64,000 nt of DNA, from positions 173,419 through 237,418 of the forward strand of contig NZ_HE978643.1 of the NCBI RefSeq assembly GCF_000312125.1. Direction: 5' to 3'. How positions within the stretch are numbered: position 1 is the first letter of the stretch; each line of letters starts with the position of its first letter. The position numbers were made by a program, and so were the translations under genes. The notes under the pieces are model-generated. The model made no database searches, was not told the origin of the DNA, and saw nothing but the letters and a program-made list of their open reading frames with translations. Positions 42,827-52,326 of the stretch are shown here, piece after piece. The DNA is from Timonella senegalensis JC301. Its GTDB lineage: Bacteria; Actinomycetota; Actinomycetes; Actinomycetales; Cellulomonadaceae.

Positions 42827-45346
42827 ATGGCTAAATTGTCACAACTGAAATTGCGTGGTTGGAGGCCAAAGTTGAGAACAGAGACCGCAACATCAGACCC
42901 CAGAGCTGAGGATGAGGCACAGGGAATATCCCGGCGTTCGTTTCTTGCTTGGTCGGGCGCTGTCGGTGGAGCCGTCGCCCTTGTATCGGTTGCAGACCTA
43001 GGGATGCCGCTGACCCGGACTGAAGCTGCGGCTGCGAGCGGCACTCCCGGTGGCATGCTGGGTGCTGACAAGACTGTATGGAACGCGTGCTTGGCAAACT
43101 GCCAGTCCCGGTGCCCACTGCAACTGCAGGTGAAGGACGGCACCGTTGTGAGGGTCCTCGCGGACTCCACAGGATCTGATGAGTTTGGTGATTTCAACAT
43201 TCGTGCATGTGTGCGCGGTCGCACGCAGCGCCAGCGAATCTATAGCCCAGACCGGATCAAGAAACCCATGCGCCGCACGGGAGAGCGCGGAGGCGGGCAG
43301 TGGGAAGAGATCTCCTGGGAAGAAGCCTTCGACACCATCGCCAGCGAAATGAAGCGAGTGCGTGACACATACGGCAACGAAGCCCTGTGGTACCACTACG
43401 GTTCGGGCTCAACCGGCGGCAACATCACCAAGCGTGGTACTTGGCCGCGCCTCCTTAACACCTACGGTGGGTACCTGGGCCAGTACGGAGACTACTCAAC
43501 AGCGCAGATCACAGCGGCCTATCCCTACCACTACGGCGGGTGGGTCAGCAGTAACTCGCTCGAAGACGCAAAGAACTCGCGGCTCCAGGTCATGTTCGGC
43601 AACAACCCTCTTGAGACCCGCATGTCCGGTGGCGGTGAGCTCGCCGTTGTGCAGAAGACCCGCCGTGAGTACGGCGTTCGCACGATCGTGATTGATCCGC
43701 GCTACTCGGAGACCGCTGTGGATGTCAGCGACGAATGGGTCGCGCTGCGTCCGGGCACTGACGCCGCCCTAGTGGCAGGCCTAATCCATGAGATCCTCGC
43801 CCAGAACATGCAGGACCAAGCGTTCCTTGACACCTACTGTGTGGGCTTTGACGAGGCGACACTACCCAAGGAAGCGGAACCGAACTCGTCCTACCGCTCG
43901 TACATCGAGGGCAAGGGCCCTGATGGAGTTGAAAAGTCTCCGGAATGGGCTGCGGACATAACTGGCGTCCCGGCGGATCAGATCCGCAGGCTCGCCCGTG
44001 AGATCGCGGGGGCAAAGCCTGCGGCCATTACACAAGGCTGGGGCCCACAGCGCAGTGCAAACGGCGAGAACGCCTCGCGCGCCATCTTCACACTCGCGGC
44101 AGTCACCGGCAACATCGGCATAGCCGGTGGCGGTACTGGTGCACGTGAGGGCAACTACTCCATCCCCGTGAAGGCATTCCCGCTGTTCGACGGCGAGACC
44201 CCTCCGGTGACCACGCAGATCTCATGCTTCAACTGGATCGATGCGATCAACCGTGGCCCCGAGATGACCGCCCTCAAGGATGGTGTTCGAGGCAAGGACA
44301 AGTTGGACGTGGGCATCAAACTCATGGTCGTCAACGCCTCCAACACGCTGATCAATCAGCACAACGATATTCATGTCACGCAAGAAACTTTGCGAGACGA
44401 TTCCAAGTGCGAGTTCATCGTGGTGATCGATCACCAGTGGACGCCAAGTTGCGACTGGGGTGACATCGTTCTGCCGTCCACCACGAACTTCGAAGAGATT
44501 GACCTGATTCCTGGCGCAAGCTGCTCAGACATGGGCTGGGCGATCTACGGCGACAAGGCCATCGAGCCGCTGTACGACACCAAAACGGGGTACGAGATGT
44601 GCACCGAGATCGCGAGGCGCCTGGGCATCGAGCAGGAGTTCACGCAGGGTCGCACGCAGGAGCAATGGCGTGACTGGCTGTACGAGGAAACCCGCTCAAT
44701 TGAGCCAGACTTCCCTACCAAGGAGGAACATGCCGCAATGGGTGTCTTCCGCAAGAAGAACCCAGCGGGTCACGTGGTTGCGCTGAAGGACTTCCGTGAG
44801 GATCCGGAGGCGTTCCCGCTACTCACACCGTCGGGCAAGATCGAGATCTACTCTCAGCAGTTGGCCGAGATGTCCAAGACCTGGGTGTTCGAGGGTGATC
44901 GCGCCGGTGACAAGCTCACCGCGCTGCCCGAGCACATTGACACCTGGGAGGGCGCGCTTGACGCACGCGACTCCAAGTACCCGCTTCAGTGCATCGGCCA
45001 CCACTACAAGGGCCGCACCCACTCCAGCTACGCCAACCTTGCGTGGCTCAAGGAAGCGCACCCGCAGATGCTGTGGATGAACCCCATAGATGCTGCCGCG
45101 CGCGGCATCAAGAACGACGACATTGTGTACGTATTCAACAATCGCGGCAAGGTCCGTACGCAGGCGCGTGTCACTCCGCGGATCGCACCAGGGGTGGTGT
45201 CCCTGCCACAGGGCGCTTGGTATCAGCCGAACCACAACAAGGTGGACATTGGTGGAAACGTCAACACGCTCACCAAATACCACCCGTCGCCGTTAGCCAA
45301 GGGAAACCCCGCACACACGACCCTCGTAGATGTTGAGAAGGTGTAA
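42827..45346 (+). CDS. dmsA: DMSO reductase-type molybdopterin oxidoreductase, catalytic subunit
   Basis: The 839-residue protein has a twin-arginine signal (SRRSFLAWSG, R36-R37) and a [4Fe-4S] site with C88, C92, C96 and C128. GDYSTAQ places Ser224 at the molybdenum-ligand position expected for DMSO reductases, and a C-terminal dinucleotide-binding domain is present. It reduces DMSO or a similar S/N-oxide as terminal electron acceptor outside the membrane. The operon continues with an iron-sulfur subunit, a membrane anchor and two chaperones. The N-terminus before the twin arginines (35 residues) is long but usual for Tat substrates. The ATG lacks a strong ribosome binding site. Confidence 0.92.
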   Translation: MAKLSQLKLRGWRPKLRTETATSDPRAEDEAQGISRRSFLAWSGAVGGAVALVSVADLGMPLTRTEAAAASGTPGGMLGADKTVWNACLANCQSRCPLQLQVKDGTVVRVLADSTGSDEFGDFNIRACVRGRTQRQRIYSPDRIKKPMRRTGERGGGQWEEISWEEAFDTIASEMKRVRDTYGNEALWYHYGSGSTGGNITKRGTWPRLLNTYGGYLGQYGDYSTAQITAAYPYHYGGWVSSNSLEDAKNSRLQVMFGNNPLETRMSGGGELAVVQKTRREYGVRTIVIDPRYSETAVDVSDEWVALRPGTDAALVAGLIHEILAQNMQDQAFLDTYCVGFDEATLPKEAEPNSSYRSYIEGKGPDGVEKSPEWAADITGVPADQIRRLAREIAGAKPAAITQGWGPQRSANGENASRAIFTLAAVTGNIGIAGGGTGAREGNYSIPVKAFPLFDGETPPVTTQISCFNWIDAINRGPEMTALKDGVRGKDKLDVGIKLMVVNASNTLINQHNDIHVTQETLRDDSKCEFIVVIDHQWTPSCDWGDIVLPSTTNFEEIDLIPGASCSDMGWAIYGDKAIEPLYDTKTGYEMCTEIARRLGIEQEFTQGRTQEQWRDWLYEETRSIEPDFPTKEEHAAMGVFRKKNPAGHVVALKDFREDPEAFPLLTPSGKIEIYSQQLAEMSKTWVFEGDRAGDKLTALPEHIDTWEGALDARDSKYPLQCIGHHYKGRTHSSYANLAWLKEAHPQMLWMNPIDAAARGIKNDDIVYVFNNRGKVRTQARVTPRIAPGVVSLPQGAWYQPNHNKVDIGGNVNTLTKYHPSPLAKGNPAHTTLVDVEKV

Positions 45347-45350
45347 TCAG

Positions 45351-45989
45351 ATGACTCAGGACAAGGTTGAACTGGGCGAGAAGCTCGGTTTCTACTTCGA
45401 CCAGACGGCGTGCACAGGCTGTAAAGCCTGCCAGATCGCCTGCAAGGACAAACATGATTTACCGCTCGGCGTGAACTGGCGCCGGGTCGTGGAGTACTCG
45501 GGTGGTACGTGGCGCCAAGAGGGGAACACCTTCACTCCGAACGTATTCACCTACTACACCTCGATCTCGTGCAACCACTGCGAGAACCCAGTGTGCATGC
45601 AGGTGTGCCCCACAACGGCAATGTCGGTCCGTGAGGATGGCACGGTGTGGGTGGACGAGGACAAGTGTGTCGGATGCCGCTACTGCGAGTGGGCCTGCCC
45701 TTACTCGGCTCCGCAGTTCAATGCGGAGAGCGGCCACATGTCTAAGTGTGACCTGTGCTTTGACTACCGTCAGGAGGGCAACGACCCTGCCTGCGTGAGC
45801 GCCTGTCCTTCCCGTGCCCTCGATTGGGGACCCATCGATGAGCTACGTGCTAAATATGGAGATAACGCCGCGGTTGCACCTCTCCCGGACCCCTCCATCA
45901 CGAATCCGCACCTGGTCATCACTCCGCACCGTGATGCGCAGGCGTGGGACTCCGGAACGGGCGACATTGCTAACCCAAAGGAGATCTGA
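45351..45989 (+). CDS. dmsB: DMSO reductase-type iron-sulfur subunit
   Basis: The 212-residue ferredoxin-like protein has four cysteine clusters: CTGCKACQIACKD, CNHCENPVCMQVCP, CVGCRYCEWACP and CDLCFDYR...CVSACP, giving four [4Fe-4S] centres. It carries electrons from the membrane anchor to DmsA. ATG at 45351 follows the dmsA stop by four bases with GAGAAGG upstream. Its TGA overlaps the next ATG (TGATG). Confidence 0.94.
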   Translation: MTQDKVELGEKLGFYFDQTACTGCKACQIACKDKHDLPLGVNWRRVVEYSGGTWRQEGNTFTPNVFTYYTSISCNHCENPVCMQVCPTTAMSVREDGTVWVDEDKCVGCRYCEWACPYSAPQFNAESGHMSKCDLCFDYRQEGNDPACVSACPSRALDWGPIDELRAKYGDNAAVAPLPDPSITNPHLVITPHRDAQAWDSGTGDIANPKEI

Positions 45990-46996
45990 TGAACACGCAT
46001 GAGCTTCCGATGATCCTCTTTACGGTGATTGCGCAAATGTCGGTGGGTACGTTCTTGGTGCTGGGCGTCATTGATGTGGCGGTGATGCGCGGTCGGTTCA
46101 AGGACTCCGCCACGCGTGTTGTTGAGCCAGTCCTATACGCAATCGGTCCGGCCCTCGTGCTGGGCCTGCTGGTCTCGATGCTGCACATGAATGACATCAC
46201 TAACGTGTTCAACGTGTTTAGGCACTGGAACTCGTCATGGCTGTCGCGCGAGATCATCTTCGGCGTCGCGTTTGCGGCTCTCGGCTTCGCCACCGCAATC
46301 GTGACGTGGCTGCGCGCCGGCTCGGTTGCGCTTCGCCGCGTGCTTTCTGCGGTGACCGCACTGGCGGGCATCGCGTTGGTGTGGGCAATGAGTCAGATCT
46401 ATTACTCGGTTGTCACAATTCCGGCCTGGCACACCGCGATCGTGCCACTGCACTTCTTTGGCACCACGATCATTTTGGGTGCGCTCGCGGTCGGTTCGGC
46501 CCTCATGGTCACCGCTGCGATCCGTGCCCGCAATGAGCCAAAGCCCGCCACAAAGACCACTACAAAACCCGCCCCGACCTCGGGGTTTGCCGCTATGGTC
46601 AAGGGCCGGATCGCGGAGATCAACGCTCCGACCAGCGCTGACGAGTGGGCCTTGACCACCTCCATCGTGCGGTGGATCGCGGTTGTGACCGCAATTGCGG
46701 GACTCGTGATCCTGCTGTCGTACCCCGTGCACATTGCGGACCTTGCCCAGGGCAATGCAACCGCGCAGGCGGCCGCAGCTGTGTTCAGCGGCGGGTTCTT
46801 CATCGCGCGCATGGTTCTGCTGGCAATTTCTGCCATCCTGCTCGCGTTCTTCGCTTTTTCCACCGCGCGCAACACGCTGCGTGAGCGGCCGGGCTGGCTG
46901 GTCACGCTGATGGTTAGTGCGTTCGTGCTGGCTGCGATCGCCGAGATCATGGGGCGTTCGCTGCATTACGATTCGATGCTGCGGATTGGGATCTAG
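45989..46996 (+). CDS. dmsC: DMSO reductase-type membrane anchor subunit
   Basis: The 335-residue protein has eight predicted membrane helices and the DmsC opening HELPMILFTVIAQMSVGTF. It oxidises menaquinol and passes electrons to DmsB. A Lys/Thr/Pro-rich cytoplasmic loop (about 185-205) divides the two helical halves. It is translationally coupled to dmsB. Confidence 0.9.
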   Translation: MNTHELPMILFTVIAQMSVGTFLVLGVIDVAVMRGRFKDSATRVVEPVLYAIGPALVLGLLVSMLHMNDITNVFNVFRHWNSSWLSREIIFGVAFAALGFATAIVTWLRAGSVALRRVLSAVTALAGIALVWAMSQIYYSVVTIPAWHTAIVPLHFFGTTIILGALAVGSALMVTAAIRARNEPKPATKTTTKPAPTSGFAAMVKGRIAEINAPTSADEWALTTSIVRWIAVVTAIAGLVILLSYPVHIADLAQGNATAQAAAAVFSGGFFIARMVLLAISAILLAFFAFSTARNTLRERPGWLVTLMVSAFVLAAIAEIMGRSLHYDSMLRIGI

Positions 46997-47653
46997 GTGC
47001 AGTTCGACCTAGCGTTTCGAGTTGCTACCGCTGGTCAGGTGCTGGGGCGGCTGCTTGTGCTGCCGCCCTCGCCTGCCGTGGCGGACATGTTTTCGGAGGA
47101 GCTCACCCGCTCGACTTGGCCGCTTGACGATGAATCGACCAGGCGTGGTCTCTCGCTTCTGGCCGACGGCCCGGGTCCATTTGTGCAGATTCACCAGGAG
47201 TTTCATCGCGGTGTGGCTCAGGAGAGTCTCTCCGGCCCGACACTGCGGGTCGGTTCGTACGTTGGAACTGGGGAATCGTCGAATATCAGCGTGAATGCCG
47301 CGACCGCTTTGCGGTCGCTCTATTTCAAGCAGGGATTCTCCGTGCCTGGTTTTGATGGGATTTACGACGATTCCCTGGGCTTCCTGCTCATCTATCTGGC
47401 CCAGCGGGCTGGGGAACTGGGCCGCGCGCACGCGGCCGGCGACGTGGCGGCGGCGCGACTCGCACACGAACGAGGAAGCGAGGTGCGGCAGGGATTCGTG
47501 GACCCGGTGATTGAACCGCTGCTCGAGTCGCTGTCGGGGAGATTCGACGCTCCGCTGTGGCGGGCGTACCCCGACCTCGTGCGAGGATTTGTTGACCAGC
47601 ACGCACGCCTGCGCGTGGCGTCAACGTTGGGCCCAGCGGAGGATAACAAGTGA
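46997..47653 (+). CDS. TorD/DmsD-family chaperone (first copy)
   Basis: The 218-residue, mostly helical protein begins at a GTG directly after the dmsC stop. The region YVGTGESSNISVNAATALRSLYFKQGFSVPG followed by DDSLGFLLIYLAQRAGELG fits the TorD-family core, although it is more diverged than the following gene (split motif: ALRSLYFKQGF and DSLGFLLIYLA). These chaperones bind the Tat signal and assist molybdenum cofactor loading of the reductase. Confidence 0.75.
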   Translation: MQFDLAFRVATAGQVLGRLLVLPPSPAVADMFSEELTRSTWPLDDESTRRGLSLLADGPGPFVQIHQEFHRGVAQESLSGPTLRVGSYVGTGESSNISVNAATALRSLYFKQGFSVPGFDGIYDDSLGFLLIYLAQRAGELGRAHAAGDVAAARLAHERGSEVRQGFVDPVIEPLLESLSGRFDAPLWRAYPDLVRGFVDQHARLRVASTLGPAEDNK

Positions 47654-48285
47654 GCGTAGAACAAGGGGAAGTAATGTTTGACCAGCGATCCCTAGAGGAC
47701 GCCATGATGATGTACTCGGTCCTGGGCAGCTTTCACCGCCAGCCACCGAGCGATGAGGTTCTGGCGCAGTTCCGTGGGTTCCTTAACCAATGGCCTGAGG
47801 CCGGCGAGCTAGGCCAGCGCGGTCTAGCGCATCTTGCCCAGTCGGAGCAGGCTGGGGAGGACGCTGCGGCGATCCGAGCGGATCATACGTCCCTGTATGG
47901 CGTGACCGCGGTGGCCCTTGTGGCTCCCTACGAATCGGTCCACCGCGATCACGATCGCCTCCTGTTCGACGAGTCCACTTTGCAGGTGCGCGAGGCCTAC
48001 CGGGAACTTGGGTTTTCCGCACCGCGCTTGAATAAGGAACCAGACGACCACATCGGGCTTGAGTTCAACTTCATGGCACGCGCACTCGAACTGGCTCTCA
48101 CCGCGCATGATGCAGGTGACGCGGAAAACGCGAAGTGGTTCCTAGACCGCGCCCGCACTTTCCACAGAGAGCACCTTGCACAGTGGGCTGCAGAGATGCT
48201 TGAGCAGGTCGAGGCGCTTGCAGGCACTCACATGATGAAGGGTCTCGCGCTGCTCTCGCGCGGAGTGCTGGATCGCCCACTGTAA
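47650..48285 (+). CDS. TorD/DmsD-family chaperone (second copy)
   Basis: The 211-residue protein contains the family core YESVHRDHDRLLFDEST, REAYRELGF and NKEPDDHIGLEFNFMA (the E-PDDH-x-x-E signature of TorD proteins). It would guard the DmsA precursor until cofactor insertion. GTG at 47650 follows GGAGG and overlaps the previous stop; ATG at 47674 with AAGGGGAA upstream is an alternative. Together with the preceding gene it gives two chaperones for one reductase. Confidence 0.85.
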   Translation: MSVEQGEVMFDQRSLEDAMMMYSVLGSFHRQPPSDEVLAQFRGFLNQWPEAGELGQRGLAHLAQSEQAGEDAAAIRADHTSLYGVTAVALVAPYESVHRDHDRLLFDESTLQVREAYRELGFSAPRLNKEPDDHIGLEFNFMARALELALTAHDAGDAENAKWFLDRARTFHREHLAQWAAEMLEQVEALAGTHMMKGLALLSRGVLDRPL

Positions 48286-48418
48286 CGGTTGTTCTGCGTG
48301 ACCCGTCACAATTCGGCTGCCCTATTCCGTGGAACTGCGGTGCACGGGCGTGGCCCGGCGCCGCTGAGCGGTAGGCTGGTCAAGTACATGGGCAAGCACC
48401 ACGCGTTTGGAGTTAGCA

Positions 48419-49186
48419 GTGATTGAAGTAATGGGCCCCACCGAGATCAAGCGGGCACGGAAGACGGGCGCTCTGGTTGGCCAGATTCTTCAGTCAATGA
48501 AGCAGCGCGCTGTAGCTGGCACAAACCTCCTGGACATCGACGCTTGGACCAAGGCCATGATCGAGGAAGCGGGGGCCGTTTCCTGCTACGTGGACTACGA
48601 GCCGTCGTTTGGTGAGGGTCCGTTTGCCCACTACATCTGTACGTCGGTTAACGACGCCGTACTGCACGGAAAGCCGTACAACTACACCCTGCGGAACGGT
48701 GACCTCCTTACGCTCGACCTTGCGGTGTCGCTCGACGGTGTCGTCGCCGACGCGGCGATCTCCTTTGTGATCGGCGGAGAGGGTACCGAGGAGGACCGGG
48801 CGCTCATCGACGCAACGGTTCGCGCGCTCGAGGCTGGCATTGCCGCGGTCAAACCCGGCAACAAGATCGGCGACATTTCCTACGCGATCGGTCAGGTCTT
48901 GCGCGGAGCCGGATATACCGTAAACACGGACTTTGGCGGCCATGGGGTTGGCTCCACGATGCACCAAGACCCACATATCCCCAACAACGGTGAGGCTGGA
49001 CGCGGGTTCAAGCTGCGCCCGGGGTTGCTGCTCGCGATCGAGCCGTGGGTTATGACCGGAACCGACGAGTTGGTCACCGCATCGGATGGTTGGACGCTCA
49101 AGAGCGCCACCGGTTCACGCACTGCCCACACCGAACACACCGTCCTCGTCACGGCAGACGGCGCGGAGATCCTGACACTTCCATAG
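48419..49186 (+). CDS. map: Type I methionine aminopeptidase
   Basis: The 255-residue protein has the pita-bread fold residues: HGKPYNYTLRNGDLLTLDLAVSLDG (first Asp ligand), a second metal Asp in VADAA, GGHGVGSTMHQDP (His), IEPWV (Glu) and TAHTEHT (final Glu). It removes initiator Met after deformylation. GTG at 48419 with GGAG six bases upstream is preferred over an in-frame TTG at 48407. TAGGCT at about 48374 may be the -10 box of a leadered transcript. Confidence 0.93.
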   Translation: MIEVMGPTEIKRARKTGALVGQILQSMKQRAVAGTNLLDIDAWTKAMIEEAGAVSCYVDYEPSFGEGPFAHYICTSVNDAVLHGKPYNYTLRNGDLLTLDLAVSLDGVVADAAISFVIGGEGTEEDRALIDATVRALEAGIAAVKPGNKIGDISYAIGQVLRGAGYTVNTDFGGHGVGSTMHQDPHIPNNGEAGRGFKLRPGLLLAIEPWVMTGTDELVTASDGWTLKSATGSRTAHTEHTVLVTADGAEILTLP

Positions 49187-49190
49187 CCTG

Positions 49191-49214
49191 CAGTTCCCAG
49201 TTCCCAGTTCCCAG
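49191..49214 (+). repeat. Heptanucleotide tandem repeat
   Basis: CAGTTCC is repeated three times head to tail (49191-49211) plus a partial CAG, five bases after the map stop. No function is apparent; the copy number may vary by slippage. Confidence 0.8.
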
Positions 49215-49266
49215 CGCGCGCTGTGCCGGGCGGCCCCCCACGCGGCGTATCCGCACGTAATACTTC

Positions 49267-49312
49267 ACGACGATTGACTCGCCTTCTCATGAGAAGGGGA
49301 GTCAATCGTCGT
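49267..49312. repeat. Long palindrome, first copy (upstream of the sugar operon)
   Basis: ACGACGATTGACTC (49267-49280) pairs with 49299-49312, and CCTTCTC with GAGAAGG inside it; only one G-G mismatch interrupts the 46-base palindrome. It can act as the map terminator. A near-identical copy lies at 55023-55074, and the about 25 bases before each copy also match (CGCGGCGTA-CCGCA). Confidence 0.9.
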
Positions 49313-49363
49313 AACTGAGGTGGGGATGGGCAGTCCACTGCCCTCCCGATTTGTTTTCAGAAG

Positions 49364-49393
49364 TTGACGATAAAGTGACCGCGCGCACATAAT
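49364..49393 (+). promoter_or_regulatory. Promoter of the ROK regulator gene
   Basis: TTGACG (49364-49369), an 18-base spacer and CATAAT (49388-49393), then six bases to the ATG at 49400. The mRNA would be leaderless. Confidence 0.7.
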
Positions 49394-49399
49394 TACCGC

Positions 49400-50632
49400 A
49401 TGGCACAGCGCCCCAAGACTGAACCATCGCTCGGTACCCCAAGGTCGGGGTCTCAGCAGGGGTTGCGCGTGCGCAATAGGCAACTCGTGCTGACAACAAT
49501 TCTGAATGAGGGCGCCGCGACTCAGAGTGAACTCGCGCGCTCCACTGGGCTGTCGCAGGGAACCATTTCGAGCCTGGTCAAGGAACTCGTGGCGGACCGG
49601 GTCGTTGAAACCGAGGCAGTGGTATCTTCGGGCCGGCGGGCAACCCTTGTCTCACTCAAGTCCGACGCCCAAATCGTGGTGGGCGTGGACGTGGGGCGAA
49701 CCCACCTGCGGGTGGCGACCTTCAACCTGCGCCACGAGCTGCTCGGGCGCAAGGACTTTGCGCTGGAGCTCGGGCACTCGTACACGCAGACGCTTGCATT
49801 GGCAGGGGAGTGCCTCACTGAACTCCTCGAAGTGAGCGGTCATGACCGTGCCGCCATCTTGTCGTGCGTGGTGGGTATACCGGTGTCCATCGACACTTAC
49901 TCGATGTCGGTTATCCAAGGCTCGGTCTTGCCCACGTGGGCGGGGGTGGATCTTCGTGAAGTGAGCGAGCAGCACCTTGGCACGCCTGTGACCTTGGAAA
50001 ACGACGCCAACCTTGGTGCGCTCGCGCATAGCGTGTACGACGACACTGAGGCCAAGAATTTGGTGTATATCAAGATCGCATCCGGCATCGGGGCAGGCCT
50101 CGTGCAGGACGGGCGGATCTACCGGTCGACCAGTGGACTCAGCGGGGAGATCGGGCACTTTCAAGTGTTCGACGCGGGAACCGTATGCTACTGCGGGAAC
50201 CGTGGTTGCCTGGAAACAATCGCCTCCACGAGGAGCCTGGTCGCCGACTTTGGGCGGATGCGCATGAACCCGGAGCCCACGCTTTCCGGTCTCGTCGCCG
50301 AGGTGGAGGCGCGCGACCCTGCGGTGCTGAGGCTAATCGACGATGCTGGCGCAGCGTTGGGCAAGACCCTAGCCGTACTGGCAAACTTACTCGCACCGGA
50401 CGTCATTGTGATTGGCGGACCCCTCGGCTCAGCTGCGGCCGATCTATTAGAGGCTGCGCGGGTGGCCGCTCACCGGCAGGCACTGCCTGCAGTGGAAGCG
50501 AGCACCAATTTCAAGGTGTCACGGTTTAAGAATGACGCGGAGCTCTGGGGTGCCTGCGCGCTTGCTATCCAGATCGCTGGAGTGAGGGCTCTCGGGGGAG
50601 GTCCGTTGTCTTCGAGTATCACAATCAAATAA
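49400..50632 (+). CDS. ROK-family transcriptional regulator of sugar uptake
   Basis: The 410-residue protein has an N-terminal winged helix (about 25-80, TQSELARSTGLSQGTISSLVKEL) and a ROK sugar-kinase-like domain with the zinc motif CYCGNRGCLE and VIVIGGPL. It resembles XylR/NagC-type repressors that sense a sugar. Its place directly before the transporter genes suggests it controls them. Whether it keeps kinase activity is uncertain; the catalytic-type Asp in LENDAN is present. Confidence 0.9.
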   Translation: MAQRPKTEPSLGTPRSGSQQGLRVRNRQLVLTTILNEGAATQSELARSTGLSQGTISSLVKELVADRVVETEAVVSSGRRATLVSLKSDAQIVVGVDVGRTHLRVATFNLRHELLGRKDFALELGHSYTQTLALAGECLTELLEVSGHDRAAILSCVVGIPVSIDTYSMSVIQGSVLPTWAGVDLREVSEQHLGTPVTLENDANLGALAHSVYDDTEAKNLVYIKIASGIGAGLVQDGRIYRSTSGLSGEIGHFQVFDAGTVCYCGNRGCLETIASTRSLVADFGRMRMNPEPTLSGLVAEVEARDPAVLRLIDDAGAALGKTLAVLANLLAPDVIVIGGPLGSAAADLLEAARVAAHRQALPAVEASTNFKVSRFKNDAELWGACALAIQIAGVRALGGGPLSSSITIK

Positions 50633-50660
50633 AGATTTCCTGCGAGGTTGTGTTCATCTC

Positions 50661-50689
50661 TTGACCGCAAGACCATGCAACGTTACTTT
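50661..50689 (+). promoter_or_regulatory. Promoter of the sugar ABC transporter operon
   Basis: TTGACC (50661-50666), a 17-base spacer and TACTTT (50684-50689), a good sigma70-type pair. An inverted TGACC/GGTCA pair (50662-50666 with 50689-50693) spans the core promoter and is a candidate operator for the ROK regulator. Confidence 0.65.
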
Positions 50690-50757
50690 GGTCACAGAAT
50701 CGCTATACCGTAGTTGCGGAACTGTTTTCACATAGCAAAGGCGCTAGGAGACAAGTG

Positions 50758-52302
50758 ATGTCAGACAACCATGTGGTCCTTGAGATGAAACACATAACCA
50801 AGGTCTTCCCTGGCGTGCGCGCGCTGGACGATGTCAACCTCCAGGTGCGCGCGGGCGAGATCCACGCCATCTGCGGTGAGAACGGCGCGGGGAAGTCCAC
50901 TCTCATGAAGGTGCTATCCGGCGTTTATCCGCATGGAACCTTTGAGGGGGAGTTGGTCTTCCAAGGGGAGAGCGTTGAATTCAAGGACATTAAAGCGTCT
51001 GAGGCTGCGGGAATCGCGATCATTCACCAGGAACTTGCGCTTATCCCTGAGCTCTCCATCATGGAGAACATCTTCCTTGGCAACGAACCAAAATCGGGAA
51101 TCGGAATCGATTGGCTCGAGGCTCGGCGCCGGTCCATGGACCTGATGGCACGCGTGGGCCTCCAAGAGTCTCCTGATACCGCGATCAAGAACATTGGCGT
51201 GGGTAAGCAGCAGCTCGTCGAAATCGCCAAGGCACTGTCCAAGGACGTCAAACTTCTCATCCTCGATGAGCCGACCTCCGCGCTCAACGAAGACGACTCT
51301 GAGGACCTACTCAACCTACTGCGCGGGCTCAAGTCCAAGGGCATGACCTGCATCATGATCTCTCACAAACTCAACGAGATCGAGGAGATCGCTGACACCA
51401 TCACGATCATTCGTGACGGTAAAACAGTGGAAACACTGTCCGTGAAGGCCGGCGAGATCGACCAGGACCGTATCATCCGGGGCATGGTGGGACGCTCTAT
51501 GGACGCGCGTTATCCCGACCACACGCCCCAGATCGGCGAGGTGTTCTTCGAGGTGAAGAACTGGACGGTGGAGCACCCTCAAGTGCCTGGCCGCATGGTG
51601 TGCAAGGGGTCGGAGTTCAACGTCAGACGCGGCGAGATTGTTGGATTTGCCGGGCTCATGGGCGCTGGCCGGACGGAGCTCGCGCGCTCTATCTTTGGCC
51701 GCAGTTACGGGAAATTCGTGGCAGGTCAGATTTACAAGGACGGCAAGCTCATTGAGCTGACGAGCGTGCGTAAAGCGATCGAGTCGGGCGTTGCCTACCT
51801 GTCAGAAGACCGCAAGTCGCTGGGCCTCAACCTGCTGGACTCCGTCATGCAGACCATCGTCTCCGCTGGGTTGCGCAAGATCTCGACCCGCACTGTCATC
51901 GATGAGATCGAGGAGTACAAGGCGGCGGAGGGGTACAGAAAGTCGCTGCGGATCAAGGTCAACGATGTGTATCGCAACATCAACACCCTTTCCGGTGGTA
52001 ACCAGCAGAAGGCCGTCCTTGCCAAGTGGCTGTTCACTGAACCTGACGTGCTCATCCTCGACGAACCCACGCGCGGTATCGATGTCGGCGCGAAGTACGA
52101 GATCTACGGCCTCATTCAGAAACTTGCAGACCAGGGCAAAGGCGTAGTCGTCATCTCGTCAGAGCTGCCTGAGCTTCTTGGAATCTGCGACAGAATCTAC
52201 ACGATCTTTGAAGGACGCATAACGGGCGATGTGAGTCGCGGAGTTGCGACTCAGGAAAACCTCATGCGCCTCATGACTACCCCTACTTCGGCCGCCGTCT
52301 GA
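50758..52302 (+). CDS. Monosaccharide ABC transporter ATP-binding protein (GguA/MmsA-like)
   Basis: The 514-residue protein has two fused ABC domains. The first has Walker [10 protein letters not shown] and [15 protein letters not shown]; the second has a degenerate Walker A region ([10 protein letters not shown]) and LSGGNQQK with [15 protein letters not shown], as in MglA/XylG/GguA. It energises uptake of a monosaccharide; the closest architecture is the ChvE-GguAB type. AGGAG lies seven bases before ATG 50758; a GTG three bases earlier is possible. The permease gene follows after 24 bases. Confidence 0.92.
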   Translation: MSDNHVVLEMKHITKVFPGVRALDDVNLQVRAGEIHAICGENGAGKSTLMKVLSGVYPHGTFEGELVFQGESVEFKDIKASEAAGIAIIHQELALIPELSIMENIFLGNEPKSGIGIDWLEARRRSMDLMARVGLQESPDTAIKNIGVGKQQLVEIAKALSKDVKLLILDEPTSALNEDDSEDLLNLLRGLKSKGMTCIMISHKLNEIEEIADTITIIRDGKTVETLSVKAGEIDQDRIIRGMVGRSMDARYPDHTPQIGEVFFEVKNWTVEHPQVPGRMVCKGSEFNVRRGEIVGFAGLMGAGRTELARSIFGRSYGKFVAGQIYKDGKLIELTSVRKAIESGVAYLSEDRKSLGLNLLDSVMQTIVSAGLRKISTRTVIDEIEEYKAAEGYRKSLRIKVNDVYRNINTLSGGNQQKAVLAKWLFTEPDVLILDEPTRGIDVGAKYEIYGLIQKLADQGKGVVVISSELPELLGICDRIYTIFEGRITGDVSRGVATQENLMRLMTTPTSAAV

Positions 52303-52326
52303 CGGCTCACTAGCTAAGGAAAACCA

